This document shows positions 25,701-37,584 of a DNA stretch of 64,000 nt, piece after piece. Every line of letters starts with the position of its first letter. Within the stretch, counting starts at the first letter, position 1. The notes beneath the pieces are model-generated. The model was not told the origin of the DNA. It worked only from the letters and a program-made list of their open reading frames with translations, and did not search any database. This stretch comes from Drosophila pseudoobscura (lineage: Eukaryota; Arthropoda; Insecta; Diptera; Drosophilidae), in assembly GCF_009870125.1 (NCBI RefSeq), contig NC_046681.1:3410001-3474000 (forward strand). Reading direction: 5' to 3'. The position numbers were made by a program, and so were the translations under genes.

Positions 25701-28700
25701 ATCAAATAAATCTTGGATAAATCTAACAAAATTCTTAAGGTTCAAAAGTTGATGGTCCGACTCTAGAGGGAGCACACAGCATCACACCTGTAGGCCAAAC
25801 AGAGAGCGAGAGCGAACGGATGGGAGCCCGAGAGTAAACATATTTCCCACTCGCTCAATTGAATGAAACGATTTTGAGTTATATAAAGGAAAATAAGGTG
25901 TGACGCGATTTATATTATTTTTTGGCAGCCACATCTATAACGGATATAATAAAAGCATCCAAAGTGGGGGAGCAGGGGGCCTCTGGGAGGGAGGGCGCGA
26001 GGGGGAATATTGGGAAGCGAGATCGAGCAATTTATTTCGCAATATGCTTATAAATAGTATCAAATGGAAGATCGAACATGTGGTTGACGGGGAAATCACT
26101 CATTCCGCCATATGTGGGTATGGTCTGTACGTCGGGAGGTCGGGCAGTCGGGCGGTCGGGCGGTCGGGTCCCAGATGGCTTTCGATTTTCTGGGATGTGT
26201 CTGGGTCTGGGAAGGGGGTCTAAAAATAGGACAGGGCAGGGTTATCAGAACGTCACGCAACAGTGGGTCACCGTCGAATATGAAGACGGGGACACACACG
26301 TACATACGTACATGTACACAACATTTATGTACATTTGTATGAATATTCTATGCGGTGGAGACGGGCCAATGTAACTGAATTTAAAAGACACTCGGAATAT
26401 TATTTATATGGAATGCAATGGAACGATTGCAATTAAAACCAATTGAAAGCGATGGCTGGGCAGAGTTTCACTCAATCAAGGCGTCGGAGAGGAGAGGAGA
26501 GGAGGGGAGAGGCAGAGCACATGACATACAGCAGCTGTTGAGATGGCAATGACAGCTTGCTTGCACAATGCTGCAGTAAGAGAGAGGGCACCACTACATG
26601 CACAATATGCTGTGCACTGAGGGAGAGAGCGAGAGAGACGTGGATGCAGGGAGAGAGCGTGGGTGAGCAGGTGAAGCAATGTTGTTGTTCTGCCTCTTCT
26701 CGCTTCCACACACTTTACACACGCCCCGACCACGACCACGACTCTTCTCTGTATTTCTGCATTGGTGTGTTTTATGCGGCTCCTTTTTTTGGCACTTTCG
26801 TTTTCATTTGCTTTCTGTTTCGATTTCGGTTTCGGTTTGTTGCCGTTGTTGTTGTTTTAATTGCTGATCGATTGCGTACGGTTTAATTAAACTCCCACAC
26901 TCTCAGACACACGCACACTCATGCACTCGCGGAACTCATTCGCGGACTCTCGAGTCAAAGCAAAGTCGCTCGGCAAAATCTTGAAAGCAACTGAACAAAC
27001 TGTAAAAACGACGACCGACAACAAACGGCGCCGATGCTGAATAACTCAAAGCATAGCCAACTCAAACGGAAAACTCACTCGCCTCGCGTGGCTATGTTGT
27101 CGAGTGTCTCGACCCGCGGGATATCTCGCACTCAGTGGAGGCCATTGTGGGTACTATATGTATGCACTTTCTGCAAGCACAGTGTTCGGTGGCCAACCAC
27201 TTTTTGAATAGTTATCCAGGCTCTAGGAGAGCGGGAGTGCCAGCGTCGCCAGGGAGCCTAATTCTGACTGCATTAATTACACGATAGCGATGACAGCACT
27301 ATTTATGAGTCCACAAGCTCGAGTCCCCGTATATGCTAAAAAAAACTTGATCTAATCTGATGTCATACTAGACGCACACCCAAAAATTGGTGGCTGTAGC
27401 TCCACAGGTCTCTGGGAAACTCTTCATTCTGGGTGTTACACTGATAGCTATCAACACCATATACCCTTGATCTCTACGAGTCCCGGGTATGAGCAGTTTA
27501 CAGTTTCCACAGCAATGGACAACATAAGACACAGAGATCTCTCTCACTCTCTTTCTCTGTGTCTCATTTTCACTCTGATCTTTTGGTGTTTTGAGTGATT
27601 TTTTTTTTCGGTAGATGAATCACTTGACTTTGAAACGAAAACTAAAATTAGTAAAACAACAAAAGCAGAACACAGAAAACAGAAAACAGAAAATGAGCAA
27701 ATAGCAACAAATTGAAATTGCTTTTATTCCTTCTGTTTTGTTTTGATCGCGATTTGGCTCAATTGATCTTGTGGATCAAAGGTTAACAGCGTACATAGAT
27801 TCCACAGCTCGGATTCCACAATGGGCGCGAGATTATCAAAAAGAAGAGCCCGAAGGCCCACCTACCCGTGTCAACCATGAGAACTGGTTCTGCATTACCG
27901 ATAAGCTCTTGACGTGTTTTTTTAACTCATTGTTTTCTGAGCTTTTATCCAAGTCGACTTCCGCACTGGGACTGTAAGACCTCTAATTTATGGGATCATA
28001 TCACCCATCAATATCAATGTAATCAATCAATCGCGGCTCAGAACCGGTGCCCGGAGGCGATCACCACAGCAATTATTGTAGAATATCTTTCGTAATCCCC
28101 CTACACAGGTGCACAATACTCGTATATACTGAATCCAATATACAGTGCGTTACAAGACCATCCGACCAAATGAGCGGGGATTGTAATTAAAGGAGAGCTT
28201 GCTTTGCAATTCATTTACTCAGTAATAATTAGGGACATAAACTGGAACCAGACGGAATATTGTCGACAGAAAACACGTGCTAAGCCACATTGGGAGAGAT
28301 ATGTAAATAGATTGACAGGGAGGAGGGGTAATTCTACCTGTCAATCTTCATTTCGGATAAATCTTTCAAATTCGGGATGCCACTAGATTACGCGATATCC
28401 AGGAGGGACAGGATGGTTTCTCTTGCTCTAAAAGCTTCAGAAAACTTCAAAAACAGAAAAGATAAATATTTAAATTCATACTAAATTCTCAGTGTATTTT
28501 TAACATCATTTCACTAATGCCTTATATTGTTTCGGGGGATTTGCCTGTCTGATACTTTCGAAACGCGCTACCTATACACTACAGGCATATGGATGTCCAT
28601 ACAATACATACAGACAATGTGTGCGAACAGAGTGTCGTGCCTGGCAATAAATAGAACAGTGTTCGAATGGAAACCACTAACGCCCACTGCCAAGAATTGG

Positions 28701-31700
28701 TTTTGCTGTCGCCTCAATGGGAACAATGATCTAATGATCTAATGAATGAGTCGCGTAGTAAGGTCGTCGACTACCAGATACCAGATAGTAATGCGAGTGA
28801 GCCCCACACCTTCATAGCCCACAGCAGACTCCGCTTACCGATTCTCATTTCAATTGATTCACTTTTCTGACTGTTTCTGCTGCAGTTGAGAGACCCGACG
28901 AGACAGACGATGCGATGAGGACTGCACGGCGACGCAGTGCAAACTGAATTGGAAGTATTCAAATGAAGCTCCGACAGCTGGAGAATTCACTTGGCAAGCA
29001 GTCGAGGGGCTGCTCGTCTTTGGGTAATTAACAGTACTCCCAGCGTGTGGGCCAACAGTATAGCAGTCGCACAGGCAGCATTCCATGGCCAAGCCTCTCA
29101 GAGGCGGCAAACTTCAGGTAGCCGAAAGCTTTTAACCCTTCTAGTTGAGGTGATCCTAGGGACTCGATGGATGAATAAAACGTGGATGCGTCGAACAAAT
29201 TTCCCATAAGCAAACTGGCACATTCGCATAGAGAGTAGAACAATAATAATGTCTTCCGAGAACGTAAATGTGCTGCCAATGGAGCTTTCTCGCACTCGGA
29301 AACATCAAGGAGCCCGCTCTTTCGACTCTCTTTGAGCGAGTCTTTCAAATTGAAAGAAGGGTATAAAGTAAATGGTTTAAATGCAAATGGTTTATAAGGT
29401 ATAAAGTAAAGAAGGGCCACAGTACACTGAGAACAACCGAAACAGACACTAAGAAGAGTCCTACGATCCAACAAACACATACCTTATCATAGACCTTTAG
29501 GAACAACACAGGAAGGTAGACCACGGACAGGCGATTCAAGGGAAAAGAGGGGCGGACGATGTGCATCGTTTGTGTTACAATTACGTCACCCCCTGTGTGT
29601 GTGCGAGTTTTGTTTACATAGCCGACGTGTCGGCTGATGTTAGCTTGAATGCCTCTCTCTCGCTCTGTCCCGACTAACGATTTACTCCGTAGATTTGCGA
29701 CATTCCGGCTGCAAGTACGTTGAGCAGCGCTAGAACGGAAAATACCATTCCTTTGCGGACTAATGTCTGATGTCTAATCTCATCACCCTCTTCAGAGTCT
29801 AATTCAGGGAATTTTATTATGATAATGGCAATGCCTGATGAAAATTCGACAGTTTGCTACATTTATTCCCTACAATTATCTACATCCCAACTACATGTCT
29901 CCTTCTTTACACGACTACGATTTTGCATCAAAACTGTCCTCTTTTTGTTGCGAGACCGCATTTTGGTGGAGATCAGGAGTACGTACGTTTATGTGCTTGG
30001 GACACTCCCCAAAATGTGAATTGCACACGATTTTCACATGAGTTCTACACCGAAATGGTTTCTGCTTAAAGCCCCAAAAGTATGCCCCACATACTTGAAC
30101 AAGCACTGCAGTTCATTTTGTTTTCATTCAAACTTATCTCACACGGGAAATTTTATACGAGCCTTGGTCCTTGTGCCCGCAGCCACGCCCAATCTAAGAA
30201 GCTGGATTTCAAGGCACCCCTGGTCCAGGAAACTTACCTTTCAAGAACTTTATTGACCTCCTAGACCCTTGCTTCTCGCACTTTTTTAAACGACCTGCCT
30301 TCGGTGAAACAAACTCCCGAATACTCATGTATGTGTCCAGCAAACGAATGTAATGTCCGATCCACTACTAACTACCTTCCTCTCCTTAAAATACTAACAC
30401 AATTAGGCGGCTCCTAGTCAGAAACATCCCGACCGAGGGGCTCTGCCGGATGACGCGCTGCACATATGAATACAAAAAGTCCCTGGCTTGCAGGAAAACC
30501 AAAACCTGAAGCTTTGCAAAAAGAGCCCAAATACAAATTAAAGAGTTCCCCCCGTGGAATGTGATGCTTGGATGTCTAGAATCTGCTCGGCTGCAGAGTC
30601 GAGTCCCATCTCTTCTTCGTCCTGCCATTCTGTTCAGCTATTTCTGATATTTGAGTGGATGTGTGCACACGTATTCCGAGTGCTCTCTTTAGTGTCCATG
30701 CTTTCCGTGAGTCCATCTACTTTAATCCGAATTCCAACAGAACATCCCTTCGGCTCTCATTAACAAAATACAAATAGAAAATAACGATGAATAACGATCT
30801 TTCCCAATACATTCGATTGCTTTATTTCTAGTGAACCTTTCTGAACTTTGTTTGTTTTAAAATCGCATCGAGCAAAAGGAACACAATCAGTATTTCAGTG
30901 AAATGATTACGAAATGTAATTAAAACGAAACAAAAGTGAAATACAACAGAAATTCGTGCACGTAGTGCCTCGAGTCGCAGTCAAGGCAGTCAAAGCAGTC
31001 AGTGGGCAAAGAAATGCTGAAGTATACGGTTCTGTTCCTCGCGTTGGTGTCCAGCGCAAAGGAAGGCTGGGGCCGCGAAAGGTTCACCATTGAAACACAT
31101 GATGGTAAGGCTCAAAAGTGAAGTACAAATCCGAGGAGGAAATAACGAATTTCTGCGGGAACAGGCAATCACATTGGAGCTGTTCTGAAATCGGCACCAT
31201 TCATCAAGATCGACGATGGATACTACTTCTTTGGGAGGGAGTCAGTGAACTGGTACGTGGCCTACGAGAAATGCCGGGAGCTGGAAGCCGAGCTGGTTAC
31301 CTTCGAGACAGACGAGGAGTTCGACGCCATTGCCAGGTATCTAAAGGCAAATGCAGATCGGGGCAACTACTGGAGCTCTGGGAACGATCTGGGCAAGACG
31401 GGAATCCACAAGTGGTTCTCCAATGGCCAGCGGATCAACAGTCTGAGATGGGCTCACGGACAACCCGACAACGCGGGCGACAAAGAGCATTGCATTCACT
31501 TGGGCTACATATATAAGGACTCCCAAGGATTCGAACTGAACGATCGTCCCTGCGCCTACGATGGAAACAGTCTGTTCAGGTTTATATGCGAGGCGCCGAA
31601 GCTGGAGACAATATCGATTGTTGTGTGGAAGTAGATCGGTGGAGTATCGGTCGAATTCGATAATAGTGTGAAGAATTTCGTATACAATTATTGTACGGGT

Positions 31701-34700
31701 GAAATATGGTTTTGGATTAAACTTTTTATTAGAAACCAAACATTCACTTTTGTTAACAAAAGTTAGCTTTTGACAACAAAAGTGTCTGGTGTCTTGCTGG
31801 CCATCTGGTAGTTATTGGTATTGGCGTGGTGGGAACTAGAGGTCTTCTAGAATGGCTAAAAACCGGCATTCAAAATAACATATAGATAGAGTTTGAATGA
31901 ATGAGTGCGCTCACACAAGACTCGGACGCACAACATTTAAAAGAAGTAGCACGAATTGAATGTGTGAGAATTACGATTGCTTTTCGAATGCATTTTCATA
32001 CATATTTGCAGCAAAAAACACAAGGATCTTTTCCCTGGTCTAGTTTAGAAAAGCAATGCAAGTGGCGCCCATATGAGATTTCTTTCATTTCGGTTTCCGT
32101 CCTTCATTCTAGCGCATATAACCGAATGCCCTATCCCTTTTACATAAACTCGTTTAATCGTATGCCTCGCACTCGCCCAATTCAAATCGATTCGAGTGCA
32201 TTCTATTGGAATTACGAGTATGTTGCGAGTGAAACCATGCCGCGCAGATCTCTGATCTGCACAACTGGGTGGCTTCTTAATCCTCCATCTCAATGGAAGA
32301 TGAGCAAAGCGGGAAGATTGGAAAGAATTGCATATCAATTTCTCTTTTATTTAAACCGGGAGATATGTACTGTATCTGTTACGTGGATAGATCGTGTCCT
32401 CCAACCTCCATCGTCATCTACATCTTTCGCTTCCGTCCACCTAGACAACAGATCTATCCTGCCAGAGGACTTGGGAATTGGAATTGGGAATACTTTTGTG
32501 GATACTTACAGCCAGGCAGGATGCCCTTGCTCCGAGCTGTACGATATGGCTGTCGTGCTCCTGGGTCGATTTTTCCGTACATTGTTCTATCCATTGTTCC
32601 GATGGAGGGATTCGCTTTCAGCTCACTGGTTCTTTTTTGCGGGGAAGTCAATAAATAACCAAGGAACTGTCTAATGACATTTTTATTTTGTATCTGAGGT
32701 TTGTGTTTCTTTTATTTTGCCTGCTTTTGTGGCTGGCTCTCATCTAACGGCAGCTAAAAGTTTCATTTGAATTATTTATAAGCGCATTTTTATTTTTGGC
32801 CTTTCGGGGCTCGACGACGGATTTGTCGTTTTGTTTGCATTGAGTTCTGCCTGTCAGTGTGGATTTTGTGGATTTCGTCGATGGGTCGTTGTTGTCGTTG
32901 TCGACAGAGCTTTGCCCCCGAGCATACACGAAGAAACTATTGTAGGCGCCCCATTCCCTGCTCCAACAAATGGTTGTCTGGGGAGTGTGCCTTCGGAGTG
33001 CATTTGAGAGAATGAAGCGACGAAAGGTATATTTTGGATGGAAAATCACTGCAGCTGATTGACCATTAATCCCCAGCGAGCGTTTGAGATCAGAAGTAAT
33101 CAATCAGTGAATGATTTGAGATGAAAGGAATATCTCATCAGCCTAAGAAATTCTCCCCAGACAATCTGCAGACAGAAGATTACCTGGGGATCCCTTAGAC
33201 CAATAAACTGAACCTGGAGGAGTGAGGTGAGGTCTCTTAATCTATGTGATCACCAGATCAAAAGCCATATAGCACGATCTATAAATCAGCTAAGGAAGGT
33301 GCGTGCGTGGGTGGGTGGGTGAGTCTCAATAGATGATCTATGGATCCAACAGAATTTACGATCAACTGCGGATACATAGTACATATACTAGACCTATGCG
33401 CAGATCAAGTTGAGCGCCAAACGATCCATAAAGACAGATTTATGGAATCATAAAAATACCCAAACGAACATCCCGGCCACACATTTTGTTTCGTTTCGCG
33501 TTTGTTTCAAACAAAACACGCAGCGACGACACATTGGAAAAGGTAAAAAATAATAAATATAAATTCTGAAACTAAAAACAAAGCGATACCAAAAATACCC
33601 GTCAACGGGATGGGATAGAAAGGGAAAGAAAAGGAAAGGAAAGGCAGGGGAGGGGGGAATCAAGGTTGCCCAATTACGTCAACACCAATGATTGGCAACT
33701 AAAAATACAACCAAAGCCAAAAAACAACTACAATTTCTGGCAAATCAAAGGCGACGTCTCGGTCGTCGTCTTTGGATCTCCTCTCTGGCATCAGAACGAG
33801 CCCGTGACTAACGAAGGGAGACCCAAGCTGGGGAGAATGGGGGAGAATTAATTGAAAATGCGGCAATAGATTTCCGCAGAGCCTTGCCAAAAAAAAAGAA
33901 AGATAGAAAGGTGAAAGAAACCTGCGAAACTCACTATCCACGTTCCAGGCTATTTTATAAACAAATAAGTTTCCCTCCGACCGACAGAAACACCTATGGG
34001 GAGTGGTGGGGAGGGGTGGGGAGGGGAGGGGAGGCATTACATTACTCCGTGCGGATGGATGATGGGCAATGACGTTCGTTGGCAATTGTTTCGGCCAACG
34101 ATCTGAGGTCTGAGGTCTGGGGTCTGGGGTCTGCCTTCTACTACGAGTCTCCGTGTCTAAAAGTCAAAGGCACGAAAGGAAATTCCATGAGATCGGTGCG
34201 ATCTCAATATAAATATTTTATTAGCGAGTAGATAAAATGTGTGCGTGAATGCGGGTTGCGAGTGTTGACCTTGCTGAAGGCGCAAGAAGGTGAAAAGAAC
34301 AGAGAGCGGGCCCAACAAAAGCAGGAGGGAGAACACTCGGCGAGACTCGTGATCTTCGGGCAGATATATTAACCGATCTCTGGGCATATCTTTCGGCCTT
34401 TCTGCCGATAAACCAGCCCAATTTATGGCGTACATTCCCCAACGGATTGTCCATGGAGTACCCTTCTGGAATCTGGCGTGGTGATAAGATAAGTGGGGCT
34501 TTTGCGTTACAGAAGTGGATGGTGGTGTGGATTGCTACAGAAAGTACACAAGTATTTAACAAGGGATTTTCCTGGAGTTTTCCCTGCTTTGAATGCTCTT
34601 TAAAGTGAGCTACGAGTGAGCTACAAGGAAAATACATAAGGAATGTGCCAACAAGTCCCCCCTCTGAAGCAACAGAAACAAACACTAATTGAAATTGAAT

Positions 34701-37584
34701 GGCTTAGAGATAAGAATCATTGTGTTAAATGGGCCGGAGAGCGATCGGCAGAGATGGAGGGAATAGGAATAGGAACCTGCTGAGCAGCAATCGAAATTCG
34801 ACATTCGAACAGCGATGAACTCATTGCACTAAGAATAAGCTGAGGAGAGGTGCTAAGTAGTGGCAGATTAGGCGTGGACTGAGCCGAGAGAGAGGAGCTT
34901 CAAACGGAAGTTATCGACAGATCTTGCTTCAGGCCAGACAGTGGCATCAGCTCTGCTTCGGTCGCATCCGAGAGATTCGAGAGATACAGCAGGGCCAAAG
35001 AAAGTGCTTTACGTGGGTGGGCAGGGGCAGGGGCAGGCCAGGGCAGTCCGAAAGGGGATTCTCATGAGTGCATTCGATTGAACACCACAACAACAACGAA
35101 ATGTTTATTTGTGAGCACTTTGTCAGGCGTTTCCATTTGCTTTCGTAACCCGAGATACTTTTGTAATTTTTCCCCTAGGAAACGCTACGCTTCCTTCGCT
35201 CCCTCCCCACTGCTCTCTGCATTTCGAGTGCTTAAAATATGTGAAATATGTCATAATTTTAATAGATTAAGTGGGCACAATTTAATTGGTTTTGTGTTTT
35301 GTGTTTGGTATTTTGTATTTCTTTTCAAGCATTTCCCCTCCAGAAATACCCAAAACAAATTTCCATCTCAACGCCTACGATCTAATCCGTTCAGTCGGTC
35401 GGTCCCCCACAAAATTAATGACGGCCACCAAATCTCTATGCGCTGCCACAAGGGGGCAAATGCCTCATCTATCTGGATGTCTTGTAGCTTTCTAATTGGA
35501 TCCATAATTAGTGCAAATTAAGATGTTTGAAGGAAAGCAAAACATTGTCCGTTAATCTGAGTAGATCCCAAATCCCCAATGCGATTTTTAGCTACTGGCG
35601 ACATTCCTCGCCTATCTTTTATCTTTTATCACTGCTTTTCGTTTTTTTTATCTGCTATTTGTCTTACTTTGCTACTCTGATGTTTTCCTCCGAGCAAAGT
35701 AAACAATTTCCCACGCTACCACCTGCCGCAATATCACCAACCGAGTTCCAATGATTTTTCATCAATTTGTGTTGACTTTTTTGTTGCTTCGTTACGCGTC
35801 TGCGAGCATTGAACACTTGACTGATGGATGGCTTTTGCTGGTTTTTATTGTTTTTCCTCACGATTGCACTTTTCCGCACTTTTCAATGCACTTTGACAGT
35901 TTGTTGTCTCTAATATTTTGTTAGAACCGATGATACGCGCGCGCACCGCGCTCTCTATTGAGTTAAAGGCGTCGCGAGCGACTAAAACCGAAATGGAACC
36001 GACCCCATCAAATGGGGGCTCCATTAGAAATAGTCCGCTCTCTGAGAGCCCCTTCAGACAGAGAGAGAGAGAGAGAGAGAGAGAGGTTAACAATCTTCTA
36101 GCGCTCTGAGAGCCAGCCGATTTTCATTTTGCCTTCGGAGTCAGTCGCTTTTCATTTTGTTTCGTGGGGCCTGCGGCTGCCGAAGCATCGACTCGACCAG
36201 ACCGCAAGTGGGAGGCACACGGAAAAGGAAACCAAAGCGGAGACAAAGATTGTCGTACGGTTGTTGTTTGTGCGTGTGCACAGTGTGCCAACAGTTATTT
36301 GGAAAGGAAGCCACAGTCCGTAAATGGATAGAGGAAATCGTAAGTCAATTCATTTGCATTGGCGGGGTATGAGGAGTGCTGCGGTTATAGTGGTTGATTA
36401 CAAAACAATCATTCGTTCATTCTCGTTGTCTCTTGATGAACCACCCTGTAGGTCTCCATGACCTGTGGGGTAGACAAAGACGGTATTTAGGGGTCTAGGG
36501 TTGCATTTTATATCGCGTTTTGTACCAGTGTGCGGCTGCTGGGCTCCCAAGCTAGAGAGTGGCACTCGCTACCCAACGCCAGCGACCCTTAAAGCCAGAC
36601 AAACCCGATCTCAAAAGATCATACCAGACAGCTGCACAGTCAACAGCTCTTACAGTGCGCACACGCAACACGAACAGATCTGGACTGGGCAGACATTGCG
36701 TGTCGAGTGGGTAGACGGCTCCATCAATGAAGTGGCTGCGCGCTCACTAATGGCTGCGAAATTGATGCAAGTGTGGCACAATGCGGAGAAGACGAGGAGC
36801 AGAAGCATCAGTTTAATGTACGCGATCTGGTGATGGCACTCTGCAATTTTCAATTGTATGCGACCCACTGTGCGTAGGTGGATTGTCAGTCAGCTGGAAT
36901 TTTGGAGCTGCATGCGCGTGCTTGTGTGTGCGTGTGTGTGACCTGGCCTTTCTTTACTTTACTCATTTCTCAAGAATGTCTGATCAGCCAGAAACAAGCT
37001 CACACACACACAAACACACAGAGGAACTGGAAAACAGCAAAGAATTGTGTCATAATGAAAATAAAGTAAGCTTCCAGATACACTTATGAGACGACAACTT
37101 TTTTTGCTGATGATGACTAAAAGTGTGCGCGGAGTGTCGGTCGTTCCAGAGAATCGAAATGGAAGGAGGGAAAAAACGAAAGACAAATAAGAACACATTA
37201 AGTCGGATGTTCGTCCAGATCATTAGCAAATCAAGGGTTCGTTGCGTTCGCGTTCGTGTTCGGCAATCGGGAAGAACCACACCCTCGCACGACGATATCG
37301 TTTTGTGTGCAATTTCCAGGAATGAACAGAGCCCGGAATGCAAATGTAAATAGGCACTCCGGCTAGTAAATGTGAATAAGAAAAGTAGGCTGATTGGTTA
37401 TCACTTGGCTTGATTAACACGATAAGAATCCATTGTCCAAAATTATTCATTCGCCACTTGGCGGCCGTTGTCGGGCCCGCACGGAATGCTAATTAACTGT
37501 TGACCTTGAGCCGCAGCATAAGTTTGTGGCTTGCACTGCTGGAATGTTGCAGGAAGTTTTGTTTCACTCACCTAAGTCATCCAT
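13760..37584 (-). CDS. Pax: Paxillin, focal-adhesion LIM adaptor
   Basis: Scaffold of integrin adhesions. Its Leu-Asp (LD) motifs bind kinases and vinculin and its LIM domains target the membrane. Shared exons, all phase-consistent: 23535-23692, 23235-23466, 23025-23166, 22868-22959, 22620-22798 and 16592-17299, then terminal exon 13760-14026. The distal first exon is 37572-37584, giving 596 aa. LD motifs: LDALLADLQ (about residue 3), [10 protein letters not shown] (about 110), [12 protein letters not shown] (about 162), [15 protein letters not shown] (about 258-272) and [10 protein letters not shown] (about 338). Four LIM domains follow from about 363; the last contains [12 protein letters not shown] and ends in FGTK-free KIFG. 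Poly-Gln runs lie in the second and sixth coding exons. Alternative first and last exons are listed separately. Intron 1 of the distal form is about 13.9 kb and contains a lectin gene on the other strand. Confidence 0.95.
14027..15738 (-). other. Pax: Paxillin last intron, distal part
   Basis: Region between the short-form poly(A) site and the long-form terminal exon. It contains a C/T-rich microsatellite at 14815-14842 and AACAG units around 15455-15490. No gene is recognised; the ORF on the minus strand at 15009-15527 has no family features. Confidence 0.4.
16366..16458 (-). CDS. Pax: Paxillin alternative last exon (short, three-LIM form)
   Basis: Follows the LIM exon (donor at 16591) in phase 0 and encodes [20 protein letters not shown] plus [10 protein letters not shown], then stop. 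It replaces the exon at 13760-14026. Both alternatives begin with Asp-Cys and both supply the second zinc finger of LIM3, so the short form keeps a complete LIM3 but lacks LIM4, with an acidic VDEEE tail. An AATAAA at 15739-15744 can end this mRNA. Predicted protein with the MDDL start is 538 aa. Confidence 0.85.
   Translation of the reverse strand, partial: DCKKAVRGKSFYAMEGKPVCPQCVGVDEEE
17300..22619 (-). other. Pax: Large Paxillin intron ahead of the LIM exon
   Basis: 5.3 kb, no supported gene. Holds TATCTG repeats (17590-17622), a G-rich tract (17754-17799), GT repeats (17838-17860), GATGGC repeats (18527-18548), CACA repeats (18985-19010, 19421-19450) and a long TACATATATA palindrome (19625-19680). 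D. melanogaster makes a LIM-only paxillin form from an internal promoter (from memory). A minus-strand GTAAGA donor at about 17427-17432 could end a leader exon for such a form, but I cannot show one. Confidence 0.4.
23762..23792 (-). CDS. Pax: Paxillin proximal first exon ([10 protein letters not shown] form)
   Basis: ATG 23792 followed by ten codons, [10 protein letters not shown], and a GT donor at 23760-23761 (GTAGCC, weaker than the other two). Phase 1 again gives [11 protein letters not shown] after splicing across a 67-base intron. Total 602 aa. A TATAAGAC box near 24165-24172 upstream on the minus strand could drive this form. Confidence 0.75.
24519..24603 (-). CDS. Pax: Paxillin alternative first exon (MPAK form)
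   Basis: Open from ATG 24603 to a GTAAGT donor (24513-24518) in phase 1, so it also joins exon 23692 and rebuilds the LD1 motif: [12 protein letters not shown]. It adds 28 codons beginning [10 protein letters not shown]. The N-terminus has no known motif. Total protein would be 620 aa. Support is frame, phase and donor only; transcript evidence would settle it. Confidence 0.72.
24604..31013 (-). other. Pax: Paxillin intron 1, part A (upstream of the nested lectin)
   Basis: 6.4 kb without a supported coding gene. Includes tandem AAATGGCGGC units at 25322-25357, GGTCGGGC units at 26140-26168 and (GA)n runs near 26480-26660. A minus-strand exon-like piece ends in a GTGAGT donor near 27076-27081 and carries only a 17-codon ORF, so it may be an untranslated Paxillin leader exon. 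Some AT-rich pieces near 27340-27490 look like worn transposon remnants. Confidence 0.35.
30856..30890 (+). promoter_or_regulatory. Candidate core promoter of the lectin gene
   Basis: TTTAAAAT at 30856-30863 lies 33 bases before the A of a TCAGTA initiator at 30889. This places transcription start about 125 bases upstream of the lectin ATG. It is a motif match only. Confidence 0.3.
31014..31634 (+). CDS. Secreted C-type lectin (186 aa)
   Basis: Two exons, 31014-31104 and 31165-31634, in phase 1. The first 15 or so residues ([15 protein letters not shown]) form a signal peptide. One C-type lectin-like domain fills residues about 45-178: [18 protein letters not shown], then the WSSGNDLG segment, the sugar-site motif QPDN, and the paired cysteines in EHCIH, RPCAYDG and FICEAP. 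QPD is the galactose-type version of the carbohydrate site. Secreted single-domain lectins of this type in flies act in haemocyte adhesion and encapsulation. The position inside the paxillin locus matches lectin-37Da/37Db of D. melanogaster (from memory). Only one copy is present here. An ATTAAA follows at about 31716. Confidence 0.92.
31635..37571 (-). other. Pax: Paxillin intron 1, part B (downstream of the lectin)
   Basis: 5.9 kb. Holds a 257-codon plus-strand ORF at 31901-32674 of doubtful reality, a purine tract 33617-33660, a strong G-run cluster at 33998-34034, and a (GA)n run at 36057-36085 that could bind GAGA factor. No recognised gene. Confidence 0.35.
33998..34034 (+). repeat. G-run cluster (G-quadruplex motif)
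   Basis: Six runs of four G separated by one to six bases, followed by a further GG. This easily satisfies the usual four-run G-quadruplex pattern. In the Paxillin transcript (minus strand) it is C-rich. Confidence 0.6.
37572..37584 (-). CDS. Pax: Paxillin distal first coding exon (MDDL)
   Basis: Minus strand reads ATG GAT GAC TTA G followed by the donor GTGAGT (37566-37571). Joined in phase 1 to the exon starting at 23692 it encodes [12 protein letters not shown], the same start as vertebrate paxillin (MDDLDALLADLE). The match in sequence, phase and donor makes this tiny exon convincing even though it holds only 13 coding bases. A minus-strand TATATAAAAC-like box near 37867-37876 is a possible promoter, with the 5' UTR in between. 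Confidence 0.88.

Noticed and set aside
36057-36085. CRISPR-like or satellite array
   Set aside because: It is a plain GA dinucleotide run. No spaced direct repeats of CRISPR type occur anywhere, and this is animal DNA.
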